Assembly: GCA_002480495.1 (NCBI GenBank)
Contig: DLCG01000013.1
Coordinates: 1 to 64,000, forward strand
Origin: Rhodobiaceae bacterium UBA7804
GTDB taxonomy: Bacteria > Pseudomonadota > Alphaproteobacteria > Parvibaculales > Parvibaculaceae
DNA: 64,000 nucleotides
Direction: 5' to 3'
Shown here: piece by piece, positions 35,048 to 43,011 of the stretch
How positions within the stretch are numbered: the first letter of the stretch is position 1
Layout: every line of letters starts with the position of its first letter
The notes under the pieces: model-generated
Told to the model about the DNA's origin: nothing
Database searches by the model: none
What the model saw: the letters and a program-made list of their open reading frames with translations, nothing else
Program-made: the position numbers and the translations under genes

Positions 35048-35191
35048 AGCGCCCTGTTTGATCTCGTCGAAACGGCCAATGTCTACATAAATATTTGCAG
35101 ATTAATCCTCATGTAGGTTGATTATTACTTTATGCAGCACCACTTTTATTATTCACAGACAATATTTTTCTGTGAATTTGAAAGTAAAATC
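35048..35191. other. AT-rich segment with inverted repeat
   Basis: A stretch markedly poorer in GC than the rest of the window. ATTCACAG and CTGTGAAT (35151-35177) form a perfect 8-bp inverted repeat around an A/T-rich 11-base centre, just 15 bases upstream of the next ATG. CTACAT/ATGTAG lies further left. It looks like a promoter/operator for the small gene that follows. Confidence 0.5.
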
Positions 35192-35350
35192 ATGATCAAA
35201 TCTGAACAGAAGATGGAAGACAAGTCGGGAACCCCCGAAAACAAGCCGGAAAACAAGGAGCACGACGCGAAGAATCCCGCTGTCGCGGGCGCTCCGGCTC
35301 CGGCAGCGGAAAAGACCGCTGCCCCGGCTAACGACGCCAAGAAGTCCTGA
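35192..35350 (+). CDS. Small Pro/Ala/Lys-rich protein, 52 residues
   Basis: Polar, low-complexity protein (EDKSGTPENKPENKEHDAK then AVAGAPAPAAEKTAAP) with no signal peptide or hydrophobic core, probably disordered. Starts may be ATG 35192 or 35213; neither has a clear ribosome site. It follows an AT-rich segment with an inverted repeat and precedes a secreted repeat protein by 71 bases. Not recognised; it may be real because codon use matches the window. Confidence 0.5.
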   Translation: MIKSEQKMEDKSGTPENKPENKEHDAKNPAVAGAPAPAAEKTAAPANDAKKS

Positions 35351-35421
35351 ACACTGGCGGAGGGGTAGACGTCCTCTCCGCATCTACCCTGTCCTTCCAG
35401 AACCTTCGAAACGGAACTTGC

Positions 35422-36351
35422 ATGAAACATCGGCTTTTGAAGGCTTTGCGTCTTTTCGCGATCGCTGCCTTGCTTCCGGCCGTGTTTTATCTGCCCTCCG
35501 CTGCAGACCCGGACGCTGCCCAGGCGCAGACACAAGCGCAGACACAAGCGCATACAGGCGCCGCGGCATCCCCCGCCATCCCTGAAAACGCACGAAAGAC
35601 GGCCTTCGGCCACGGATGGCTATGCAATACAGGATTCCGCAAGTCCGGCGACGCCTGCGTCAAGACCACAGTTCCCGAAAACGCTCACGCCATGAATTCT
35701 GTATACGGAAATAAATGGTCATGCGATCGAGGCTTTCGTCGGAACCGGAACGGTTGCGTCCCAATCGCCATTCCCGCTAATGCCTATCTGACGCCTGCGG
35801 GCGATCAATGGAACTGCGAGCGTGGTTTCAAGCGGATCAAGGAATCCTGCGTCGAGATCGAGGTTCCCGAGAACGGGTACCTTGTGGATTCGACCTATGG
35901 CGACAGCTGGAAATGCGACCGTGGATACCGCGCTGACAGAAATGGCTGCACGGCAGTCGTCATTCCCGAGCATGCCTTCGCGACGAATACGACCTATGGC
36001 AGTGGCTGGGAGTGCGAGCGTGGTTTTCGCGAGGTTGACGGCGCCTGCTCGCATATCGTACCGCCGGAGAACGGATTTCTTTCAGACTCGACAAGCGGCA
36101 GCGGCTGGGACTGCAATCGGAATTTCCGCCCGGTTGATGGCGCCTGCGTTAAGATCGTGCCGCCAGAACACGCCTATCTGAGCGGATCGGTCTATGGGTC
36201 CGGTTGGGCATGTGATCGCGGTTACCGGGCAGAAAATGAGACTTGCGCAGCCGTCGTTCTTCCCGACAACGCGCATCTCGATTACACCGGCAATGACTGG
36301 GAATGCACCTCGCCCTATCGCCGCCAGAATGGTGCATGCGTCCTCGAATAG
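35422..36351 (+). CDS. Secreted protein of eight Cys-containing tandem repeats
   Basis: Protein of 309 residues. A signal peptide (LFAIAALLPAVFYLPSAA) and a short QAQTQAQTQ linker precede eight repeats of 30-33 residues (about residue 53 to the end). The consensus is [VIP]PENAxL, then YGSGWxCDRGFR, then GxCVxI. Each repeat has two cysteines about 12 residues apart, a Trp before the first, and Cys-x-Arg-Gly-[FY]. One intrachain disulfide per repeat in the periplasm or outside the cell is likely. Repeats of this kind appear in other bacterial secreted proteins, but I know of no assigned function; adhesion or surface binding is a guess. It ends 24 bases before a convergent metallopeptidase gene. 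Confidence 0.8.
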   Translation: MKHRLLKALRLFAIAALLPAVFYLPSAADPDAAQAQTQAQTQAHTGAAASPAIPENARKTAFGHGWLCNTGFRKSGDACVKTTVPENAHAMNSVYGNKWSCDRGFRRNRNGCVPIAIPANAYLTPAGDQWNCERGFKRIKESCVEIEVPENGYLVDSTYGDSWKCDRGYRADRNGCTAVVIPEHAFATNTTYGSGWECERGFREVDGACSHIVPPENGFLSDSTSGSGWDCNRNFRPVDGACVKIVPPEHAYLSGSVYGSGWACDRGYRAENETCAAVVLPDNAHLDYTGNDWECTSPYRRQNGACVLE

Positions 36352-36375
36352 TTTCCGGACGCCCTTCTCGCCGGA

Positions 36376-37431
36376 CTAGAGGCTCGCACCGAAGATCAAT
36401 CCGTATACGAATCGAAGTTTCCCCATCACCGTCGGCGAAAGCACGAAGGGGTAGAGGTCGTCTTGCCCCATGCTCTGGTTCAGGTTGTTGACGGCCACGG
36501 TGAGCGGTATCCACGCCGCCATCAGCCGATCGAAATCATGCGGGTCTGCGCCCCGGAAATCCGTTTTCTCCCCTTCGCGCACCTGAGGGCAGATCGTCAG
36601 CCCGAAGGCCCCCGCCGTTTCCAGCGTCGCAAAGATATGCAGATAATGCGCCCATGTTTCGGCAAAGTCTTCCCACGCATGAGCCGTCGCATAAGCGCTG
36701 ATATATGACGCCTGCCAGTCCGCTGGCGCGCCATTGGCGTAATATGTTGAAAGCGCCTCGCTATAGTCCCGCCTCTCATCGCCGAACATCTCTCGGAACG
36801 ATCCGTGCCATACGGTATCGCGAACCAGGCGGTCCCAGTAATAATGGCCGGTCTCATGCCGGAAATGCCCCAGAAGCGTCCTGTAGGGTTCGGCCATGTC
36901 GCGCCGATTGCGCGCGCGCAAGGCGTCGTCCGCTTCCGCCACATCGAGCGTGATGAGCCCCCTGTTATGGCCAGTGATGACGGGGTTCTCAGCCGCCCCC
37001 GGTGCGCCGGGCCCGGAAAGAAAGTCGAAGGCGATGCCCCGCTCCCGGTCGTCGAACTTGCTGATGACAGGCAGCCCCAGCCGCAACAGCCCGTAGACAA
37101 GCCGGTGTTTCGCCATTTCGATGCGCCGCCACAGCAGCACGTTTCCGGCATTGCCGAGATCCGGCACCGTCCGGTTCAGGCGGCAGGCCGTGCAAAAGGG
37201 CTGGCTGGCATCCGCAGGCACCAGCCAGTTGCAGGCGTCATGCGTGGCATTCGCGCAATAGCGCATCTCCCGCTGCGGATCGGTCAGGGGACGAAAGACG
37301 TCCCGGTCGGGCGACAGCGCGCTCAGCTGCATCTCATCGGACAGAAAGCCGAGAGCGCTTCCGCACCGCTCGCATTCGGTATTCTCGAAATAGAGCGTTT
37401 GTCCACAATGCTGACATTCAAACAGTTTCAC
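36376..37431 (-). CDS. Zinc-ribbon putative metallopeptidase (DUF2248-like)
   Basis: Protein of 351 residues. The N-terminus has a zinc ribbon (Cys6, Cys9, Cys20, Cys23) and a second Cys set (Cys59, Cys67, Cys80, Cys83). The middle has the zincin motif HETGH (His192, Glu193, His196) followed by YYWD, and a downstream Glu-containing segment (WEDFAETWAHYLH) likely supplies the third ligand. There is no signal peptide, so a cytoplasmic protease is predicted. This layout matches the putative zinc-binding metallopeptidase family (DUF2248). Substrate unknown. Confidence 0.85.
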   Translation of the reverse strand: MKLFECQHCGQTLYFENTECERCGSALGFLSDEMQLSALSPDRDVFRPLTDPQREMRYCANATHDACNWLVPADASQPFCTACRLNRTVPDLGNAGNVLLWRRIEMAKHRLVYGLLRLGLPVISKFDDRERGIAFDFLSGPGAPGAAENPVITGHNRGLITLDVAEADDALRARNRRDMAEPYRTLLGHFRHETGHYYWDRLVRDTVWHGSFREMFGDERRDYSEALSTYYANGAPADWQASYISAYATAHAWEDFAETWAHYLHIFATLETAGAFGLTICPQVREGEKTDFRGADPHDFDRLMAAWIPLTVAVNNLNQSMGQDDLYPFVLSPTVMGKLRFVYGLIFGASL

Positions 37432-37561
37432 GATGGGGCCCTGGTTGGAGTTCGGTCTTGATCATAACGATCCACCGCGCCAAATGACCCCTCTCTGTTC
37501 CTATTTCGGATCGAAGAATATCCGCCGCGAAACCCACCTTGCAGGAGCAAGGCCTTTGCCG

Positions 37562-37626
37562 CCCACCCGCCCTTTGGGGGTGGGTCGGAAAATTCGGGTC
37601 TGCGAAGAAATTTTCGGGGCGAGGGC
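37562..37626. repeat. Intergenic palindromic repeat, copy D
   Basis: Most diverged member of the A-C family: CCCACCCGCCC, GGGGGTGGG, inner hairpin GAAAATT/AATTTTC and right arm CGGGGCGAGGG. It lies in the divergent region upstream of dinB, 56 bases before its ATG. Confidence 0.75.
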
Positions 37627-37681
37627 CGGTCTTGGCTCCGTGCTACACTGCCTGAAAACGCCCCCACCCCGGCGCCCACCC

Positions 37682-38962
37682 ATGACCGACGCCACAGAAG
37701 GCTTCTGCCGCGACTGCTTCTCTCCCGTTCCGCAAGGCGCGGAGCGTTGCCCTGCCTGCCGCCGGCCGCGCCTCCTCTTTCACCCCGAGCTCCACTCGCT
37801 CACCGTCGCGCATATGGATTGCGACGCCTTCTACGCCGCGGTCGAGAAGCGCGACAATCCGGAGCTTCGCGACAAGCCGCTCATCATCGGCGGCGGCACC
37901 CGCGGCGTCGTCTCCACCTGCTGCTACATCGCGCGCATCAGGGGCGTGCGCTCCGCCATGCCCATGTTCAAGGCGCTTGCCGCCTGCCCTGAAGCGACGG
38001 TCCTGAAGCCCGACATGCGGAAATATGCCGCCGTCGCCCGCGATGTCCGTGCGCTGATGCGCGACCTCACGCCGCTCGTCGAGCCCGTCTCCATCGACGA
38101 GGCCTTTCTGGACCTTTCGGGCACCGAGCGCCTGCATCATGCAAGCGCCGCCGTCAGCATGGCCCGCCTCGCAAAACGCATAGAAGACGAGATCGGCATC
38201 ACTGTTTCCGTCGGCCTCAGCCACAACAAGTTCCTCGCCAAGATGGCCTCCGACCTCGACAAGCCGCGCGGCTTCGCCGTCATCGGCCGCGAGGAGACGC
38301 TCTCCTTCCTCGCCTCGAAACCCGTCTCCATGATCTGGGGCGTCGGCAAGGCGCTCGAGACGAAGCTCGCCCGCGACGGCATCACGCGCATCGCCCAGCT
38401 TCAGAAGATGGAGGAGAACGACCTCATGGCGCGCTACGGCTCCATGGGCCGCCGCCTTTCCCGCCTGTCGCGCGGCCTGGACAGCCGCCATGTCGAACCC
38501 GTTCACGAGGCGAAGAGCATCTCCGCCGAGACGACCTTCATGCGCGACATCACGAATGCCGCCGAGCTCGACCGCATCCTCTGGCCGCTCTGCGAGAAGG
38601 TCGCGACCCGCGCCAAGGCATCCGGCCTCGCCGGCTCCACCGTCGTGCTGAAGCTCAAGACGGCAGATTTCAAGATCCGTACACGGAATCAGACCCTGCC
38701 CGATCCGACGCAGCTCGCCGAGGTGATCTACCGCGTCGCCTCGCCCATGCTGAAGCGCGAGGCCACGGGGACAAGTTTTCGTCTTCTGGGGGTGGGGATT
38801 TCCGGTCTCGCCGACGGCGACCTTGCCGACCCTCCGGACATGCTGGACCCCGCCGCCACGCGCCGCGCGGAGGCCGAACGTGCGATGGATCGTCTCCGTG
38901 CGAAATTCGGGGACAAATCCATCGTCAAGGGCCGCGGCATGGGCGGGGACAAGGGGCGATGA
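37682..38962 (+). CDS. dinB: DNA polymerase IV with N-terminal zinc ribbon
   Basis: Y-family translesion polymerase (426 residues). It begins with a Cys4 ribbon (Cys9, Cys12, Cys23, Cys26) absent from E. coli DinB. The palm motifs are AHMDCDAF (Asp46) and SIDEAFLDL (Asp139, Glu140). The thumb (GVGKALETKLARDGI) and little-finger domain (SISAETTF, LKLKTADFKIRTRNQT) follow. ATG at 37682 is the first after an upstream repeat; no strong ribosome site is seen. The ribbon-bearing form is typical of alphaproteobacteria. No LexA-like box was recognised by eye. Confidence 0.94.
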   Translation: MTDATEGFCRDCFSPVPQGAERCPACRRPRLLFHPELHSLTVAHMDCDAFYAAVEKRDNPELRDKPLIIGGGTRGVVSTCCYIARIRGVRSAMPMFKALAACPEATVLKPDMRKYAAVARDVRALMRDLTPLVEPVSIDEAFLDLSGTERLHHASAAVSMARLAKRIEDEIGITVSVGLSHNKFLAKMASDLDKPRGFAVIGREETLSFLASKPVSMIWGVGKALETKLARDGITRIAQLQKMEENDLMARYGSMGRRLSRLSRGLDSRHVEPVHEAKSISAETTFMRDITNAAELDRILWPLCEKVATRAKASGLAGSTVVLKLKTADFKIRTRNQTLPDPTQLAEVIYRVASPMLKREATGTSFRLLGVGISGLADGDLADPPDMLDPAATRRAEAERAMDRLRAKFGDKSIVKGRGMGGDKGR

Positions 38963-39013
38963 AAATTCGGGGATAAGTCCGCCTACGGATGAGCGGGGAT
39001 AAGTGCGCCATTT

Positions 39014-39044
39014 GTGACGTTATGATGACGTTACGATGACGGTC
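39014..39044. repeat. Three phased TGACG units
   Basis: TGACGT, TGACGT and TGACGG occur at 11-base spacing (39015, 39026, 39037), that is, on one face of the helix. They lie between convergent dinB and eipB-like ends, so any operator function would be unusual. Two CGGGGATAAGT copies lie just to the left. Confidence 0.5.
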
Positions 39045-39058
39045 GAAAGCGCGGGCCG

Positions 39059-39088
39059 AAAAACGGCGGAAATCCGCCACCCCTTTTC
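39059..39088. terminator. Bidirectional terminator between dinB and the EipB-like gene
   Basis: GGCGG/CCGCC with a 4-base loop. On the minus strand it is followed at once by TTTTT (best for the EipB-like gene); on the plus strand by CCCC then TTTT (dinB). Confidence 0.75.
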
Positions 39089-39106
39089 GTCACGGCTGCG
39101 TAACGG

Positions 39107-39919
39107 TCAGCAGCCCTCCGGGTCGAAATAGGTGACCTCGCTGAGCCGCCCCTTCACCTCGACATCGAGATAATCGAGCGACAGCGTTGCCGATATCCCA
39201 TTGGGAAATAAGAGATATCCCATCTCGAATGTGGGCACGCCCTCCTGCTCCGCCGGATCGTAATAGCTGATCCGCACCGGCCAGGGTTTCATCGCCGAAA
39301 GCGTGCTTCCCTTGCCCTCCACCTTCGCGTCAAGCCCTTGCGCCACAAGGCTTTTTCCGATGAAAGCCGTTGTCGGGTTCTCGCTCTCTTCCGTCCCGTC
39401 GAACAGCGGACGGCTCATAACCCTTTGTCCTGCCTGTGCTTTTTCGATCAACTCGCGATTGTATGCCATCGGAAAAAGCGTCTCGCTCGGCATGGTGAGT
39501 GGCTCGGCTCCCTCGCGTAACACCTTGATTTCACCGGACTTTTCGCGTCGCGCCGTGCCCTCCTGACGGTCCGTCAGCTCCCCGTCCGTATATTCCGTCC
39601 GCGTGAAACGAAACTCGCTTCCATCCGCCGCTTCCCAGTAGCTCAACCGCACGTCATTGCTCACAACCCCTTGATCTACAAGGCCAACTTTGGTCACGAC
39701 GCGCTGCAGCGAGGTGTAGCCGCCGCAGGCGGGCCCTCCTCGCCACTCGACGACCATCCGTCCGTCCACGCCCGTCACATCGCTCACGGGCTGCGTATGT
39801 CCGAGCGACAGGTCATAGACCGCGCGATGCATCTGAAGTGCGGGTGCGGCGATGGCAGGGGCCAGGCTCGCAGCGAAAAAGGCTGTAATTACAGGCACTA
39901 ACCGTTCGAACCGCTTCAC
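39107..39919 (-). CDS. eipB: EipB-like periplasmic envelope-integrity protein (DUF1849)
   Basis: Protein of 270 residues with a signal peptide (VITAFFAASLAPAIA). The mature part starts with MHRAVYDLSLG and has VDGRMVVEWRG, LIEKAQAGQ and a C-terminal Cys. One internal Cys (GPACGGYT) and the C-terminal Cys match the conserved disulfide of EipB. In Brucella, EipB is a periplasmic beta-spiral protein needed for cell-envelope integrity. The start is GTG at 39919 with AGGAG about 11 bases upstream; a longer frame would bury the signal peptide. Confidence 0.85.
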   Translation of the reverse strand: MKRFERLVPVITAFFAASLAPAIAAPALQMHRAVYDLSLGHTQPVSDVTGVDGRMVVEWRGGPACGGYTSLQRVVTKVGLVDQGVVSNDVRLSYWEAADGSEFRFTRTEYTDGELTDRQEGTARREKSGEIKVLREGAEPLTMPSETLFPMAYNRELIEKAQAGQRVMSRPLFDGTEESENPTTAFIGKSLVAQGLDAKVEGKGSTLSAMKPWPVRISYYDPAEQEGVPTFEMGYLLFPNGISATLSLDYLDVEVKGRLSEVTYFDPEGC

Positions 39920-40011
39920 TTTTCTTTCGCTCCTGCTCCGCGCATCTCGGCCCTTTTGCGAGCTTACACCATCGGGTAAACCGGATAACCCGTTCACTCA
40001 CAAGGCTTTCC

Positions 40012-40977
40012 ATGTCCCGCCCCCGCATTCTCGTCACAAGGAAATTGCCGCCGGATGTAGAAGCCCGCGCGCTAAGTCATTTCGAGGCAACGCTGAATCC
40101 GGATGATACGCTTCCCACACGCGAGAGCATCCTGGCCGGCGCGGAAGGGAAGGACGGCCTTCTCGTGACGGTGACGGACAAGCTGGATGCCGGCCTCATC
40201 GCCGCGCTCCCCGCAAGCATCCGGATTATCTCAACCTTCTCCGTAGGTTACGACCATATCGATATCGCCGCCGCCAGGGCGCGCGGCATCGCCGTCACCA
40301 ACACGCCGGACGTCCTGACCGACGCCACGGCGGAGATCGCCCTCCTTTTGATGCTCGGCGCAGCGCGCAACGCCACCTCCGCCATCGCCACGCTGCGGGA
40401 AGGCCGCTGGAAGAATTGGGCGCCCACGGGAATGCTGGGTACGGAGCTTTCTGGAAAGCGCCTCGGCATTCTGGGGCTTGGCCGCATCGGCCGCGCGACG
40501 GCCGCCCGCGCCCGCGCCTTCGGCATGGAGATCCACTATCACAGCCGCCAGCGCCTCTCCCCTGAACTTGAGGACGGTGCAATCTATCACGCTGATATCG
40601 CTTCGCTTTTCGGCGTCTCCGATGTGCTCTCGATCCACTGCGCCTCGACGCCCGAGACACGCCGCATCCTCAATCGAGATACGATCCCCTTGCTCCCCGA
40701 AGGGGCCATCATCGTGAACACGGCGCGCGGCGACATCGTCGATGACGAGGCGCTGATCGAAGCCCTCGCCTCGGGCCGCCTCGGCGCCGCCGGTCTCGAC
40801 GTCTTCGCCAACGAGCCGAACCTGCACCCCGCCTATCTCGGGCTGTCCAATGCCTTCCTGCTTCCGCATCTCGGCAGCGCTACACTGGAGACGCGCAACG
40901 CGATGGGCTTCAGAGCCCTCGACAATCTGGAAGCCTTTTTCGGAGGGAAAACGCCGCAAGACCTGGTAACGAACTGA
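40012..40977 (+). CDS. D-2-hydroxyacid dehydrogenase (glyoxylate/hydroxypyruvate reductase type)
   Basis: NAD(P)-dependent enzyme of 321 residues interconverting 2-oxoacids and D-2-hydroxyacids. It shows the N-terminal substrate domain (FSVGYDHIDIAAARARGI), the dinucleotide fold GILGLGRIGRATAARARAFG, and the catalytic Arg (NTARGDIVDD), Glu (DVFANEPNL) and His (LPHLGSAT). This is the GyaR/GhrB-like group; glyoxylate or hydroxypyruvate is the likely substrate but is not proven. It is divergent from the EipB-like gene. Confidence 0.92.
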   Translation: MSRPRILVTRKLPPDVEARALSHFEATLNPDDTLPTRESILAGAEGKDGLLVTVTDKLDAGLIAALPASIRIISTFSVGYDHIDIAAARARGIAVTNTPDVLTDATAEIALLLMLGAARNATSAIATLREGRWKNWAPTGMLGTELSGKRLGILGLGRIGRATAARARAFGMEIHYHSRQRLSPELEDGAIYHADIASLFGVSDVLSIHCASTPETRRILNRDTIPLLPEGAIIVNTARGDIVDDEALIEALASGRLGAAGLDVFANEPNLHPAYLGLSNAFLLPHLGSATLETRNAMGFRALDNLEAFFGGKTPQDLVTN

Positions 40978-41139
40978 TCGCCGCGTTAGGCATCCCTTAC
41001 CCTTAACGGGGCAAGTTTTGCCGGGCAATGAGGAAGCTGCCACCCCCCAAGCCATTGTTTTTATTTGGCTTCTCTTCTGGCAACCGCCTTGCATCTGCAA
41101 GACGGCTCACACGCCTTGAAGGGATCGTGCACAGCCGCG

Positions 41140-41871
41140 ATGGGGAACATGGGGTATCCGAAGAGAAATTTCGACAACGGCAAGAACGTCACGCCTGCGA
41201 TCATGGACGGCACCTTGCCCACCGATCCGCAAACGGAGCGTTTCCGGCGCATTCTGGGGTTGAACGGTCGCGCACAGGCCACCCGCCACCTCGTAACGCA
41301 AGCGCTTGCTTTCGCGAATGAAACCGAAAGCCGCATCGTCGCCCTCAATGAACGCATCCGTCAGCTGGAAGCGCTGGCTCATACCGATGAGCTGACCGGT
41401 CTGCTGAACAGGCGCGGCTTCAACGATGTCCTGCGCCGCAACCTGCTCAGCGCCGCCCGTTATGAAGAAGCAGGCCTCCTCGCCTATATCGATCTCGACG
41501 ATTTCAAGGCCATCAACGACCGTTGCGGACATGCGACTGGCGACGAAGTGCTTAGAACCATTGGCGCTTTCCTGAGCAGAAGCATCCGGGCGACCGACTA
41601 CGCCGCCCGTCTCGGCGGCGACGAATTCGCCGTTCTCTTCGTTCGCGCGGATCATCGTCCCGCACGCGAAAGAGCGCGCGAAATGGTCCGTGAAATCGGC
41701 AAGCTGAAGATTGCCTGCAAGTCGCATCGCATCTCCCTCCGCGCAAGCCTTGGTCTGGCGAGCTACAACGGCGAAACGAGCCTCGAGGGACTGATCGAAC
41801 GCGCCGACCGCGCAATGTATGCGGACAAGAAGAATGGCAGCCGCGCCGCGCGGCTGACGACGCTCGGCTGA
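41140..41871 (+). CDS. Diguanylate cyclase (GGDEF domain)
   Basis: Protein of about 243 residues. A short N-terminal helix rich in charged residues (coiled-coil-like, ESRIVALNERIRQLEAL) leads into a GGDEF domain with DELTGLLNRRGF, the active motif RLGGDEFAVLF and an I-site RATD five residues upstream. No sensor or membrane domain is visible, so its input must be a partner or oligomerisation. The start is uncertain (ATG 41140, 41149 or 41203). It ends 4 bases before the convergent agmatine deiminase gene. Confidence 0.9.
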   Translation: MGNMGYPKRNFDNGKNVTPAIMDGTLPTDPQTERFRRILGLNGRAQATRHLVTQALAFANETESRIVALNERIRQLEALAHTDELTGLLNRRGFNDVLRRNLLSAARYEEAGLLAYIDLDDFKAINDRCGHATGDEVLRTIGAFLSRSIRATDYAARLGGDEFAVLFVRADHRPARERAREMVREIGKLKIACKSHRISLRASLGLASYNGETSLEGLIERADRAMYADKKNGSRAARLTTLG

Positions 41872-41875
41872 CCGT

Positions 41876-42916
41876 TCAGGAGAGCGCTTCGCCCTTCGGT
41901 TGCTGCTGCGTAATGCAGTGGATCGAGCCGCCGCCTGCGGCGATTTCAAGCGCCGGCACCGTCACGATCTTCCGGCCCGGAAATGCCTCACTCATTACAC
42001 GTGCGGCCGCTTCATCGTTCGGGTCGTCATAGATCGGCATGACAACCGCACCATTGGCGACATAAGAGTTCACATACGAGGTACACAGACGCCTTCCGTC
42101 CGGTCGCCTGAACTGTCTCTGAGGCTGCGGAATCTCCATGACCTCGAGCCGACGCCCTCGGGCATCGCGAGCAGCCTCGAGCCGCCGCTTGTTATCTTGC
42201 ATCCGCATATAGTTGGGATCGTTCCTGTCGTCCGGCATATGCAGCAGCACCCGCCCCTCCCCGGCGAATGACGCGATCATGTCCACATGACCGCTCGTCT
42301 CGTCATCCTGCAATCCACGGTCGAGCCAGATGATCCGCGCGACGCCCAGCGTGAGAGCAAGCGCCTCCTCGATCTGCTGCCGCGTCATCTCGGGATTTCG
42401 GTTGTCGTTCAAAAGACATTCCTCGGTCGTCATTAGCGTGCCGTAGCCGTCGACGGAGATCGATCCGCCCTCCAGCACCATGTTGTTCGTATATTTGCGC
42501 ATGCCGAGCCGGTCGAGGATAAGTCCGGCCACCGCGGCGTCGTTTTCATAGCCATGATAGGCGTTGCCCCACGCATTGAAGCGCCATTGCGAACCGGTGA
42601 CGTGCCCCTTCCCGTCGATGAGAAATATGGGCCCTGAATCGCGGCACCAGCTGTCGTCGATCGGCAGGGGCACGATCTCGATATCCCGTCCGCAAGCAAG
42701 CCTGACCTGGGCCTCGTCTTCGGGACGGCACACCATGCTCACAGGCTCGAACGCGCCAATAGATCGCGCAACCTGCGCATAGGCGGCATAAGCCTGCGGC
42801 AGCCGCTCTCCCCAGACCTCCGTCCGGCTCGGCCACTGCATCCAGCATCGCTCATGCGGCTCCCATTCGGCTGGCATGAAAAAGCCGTCATCCGCCGCCG
42901 TCCGCCGTTCGCTCAT
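41876..42916 (-). CDS. aguA: Agmatine deiminase
   Basis: Converts agmatine to N-carbamoylputrescine in the arginine-decarboxylase route to putrescine. The 346-residue protein has the guanidino-group modifying fold: PAEWEPHERCWMQWP, DDSWCRDSGPIF, LEGGSISVDGYGT, DDETSGHVDM and the catalytic Cys334 (GGGSIHCITQQQP). N-carbamoylputrescine amidase (aguB) is not adjacent. Polyamine supply may connect with the gamma-glutamylation operon at 53.5 kb, but they are 11 kb apart and nothing shows co-regulation. Confidence 0.95.
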   Translation of the reverse strand: MSERRTAADDGFFMPAEWEPHERCWMQWPSRTEVWGERLPQAYAAYAQVARSIGAFEPVSMVCRPEDEAQVRLACGRDIEIVPLPIDDSWCRDSGPIFLIDGKGHVTGSQWRFNAWGNAYHGYENDAAVAGLILDRLGMRKYTNNMVLEGGSISVDGYGTLMTTEECLLNDNRNPEMTRQQIEEALALTLGVARIIWLDRGLQDDETSGHVDMIASFAGEGRVLLHMPDDRNDPNYMRMQDNKRRLEAARDARGRRLEVMEIPQPQRQFRRPDGRRLCTSYVNSYVANGAVVMPIYDDPNDEAAARVMSEAFPGRKIVTVPALEIAAGGGSIHCITQQQPKGEALS

Positions 42917-43011
42917 GCCTTACTCTTCCCCGCTCTTTCGCAGTGTCGTGTTAGAGGTTAGGTATAACGCGACAATATGGAGCGGCAACCGCCGGAAAGG
43001 GAGAAAGCATC

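Noticed and set aside
37433..37681. An 83-residue N-terminal extension of DinB
   Set aside because: It would read through palindromic repeat copy D and resembles no DinB; the ATG at 37682 begins right before the zinc ribbon.
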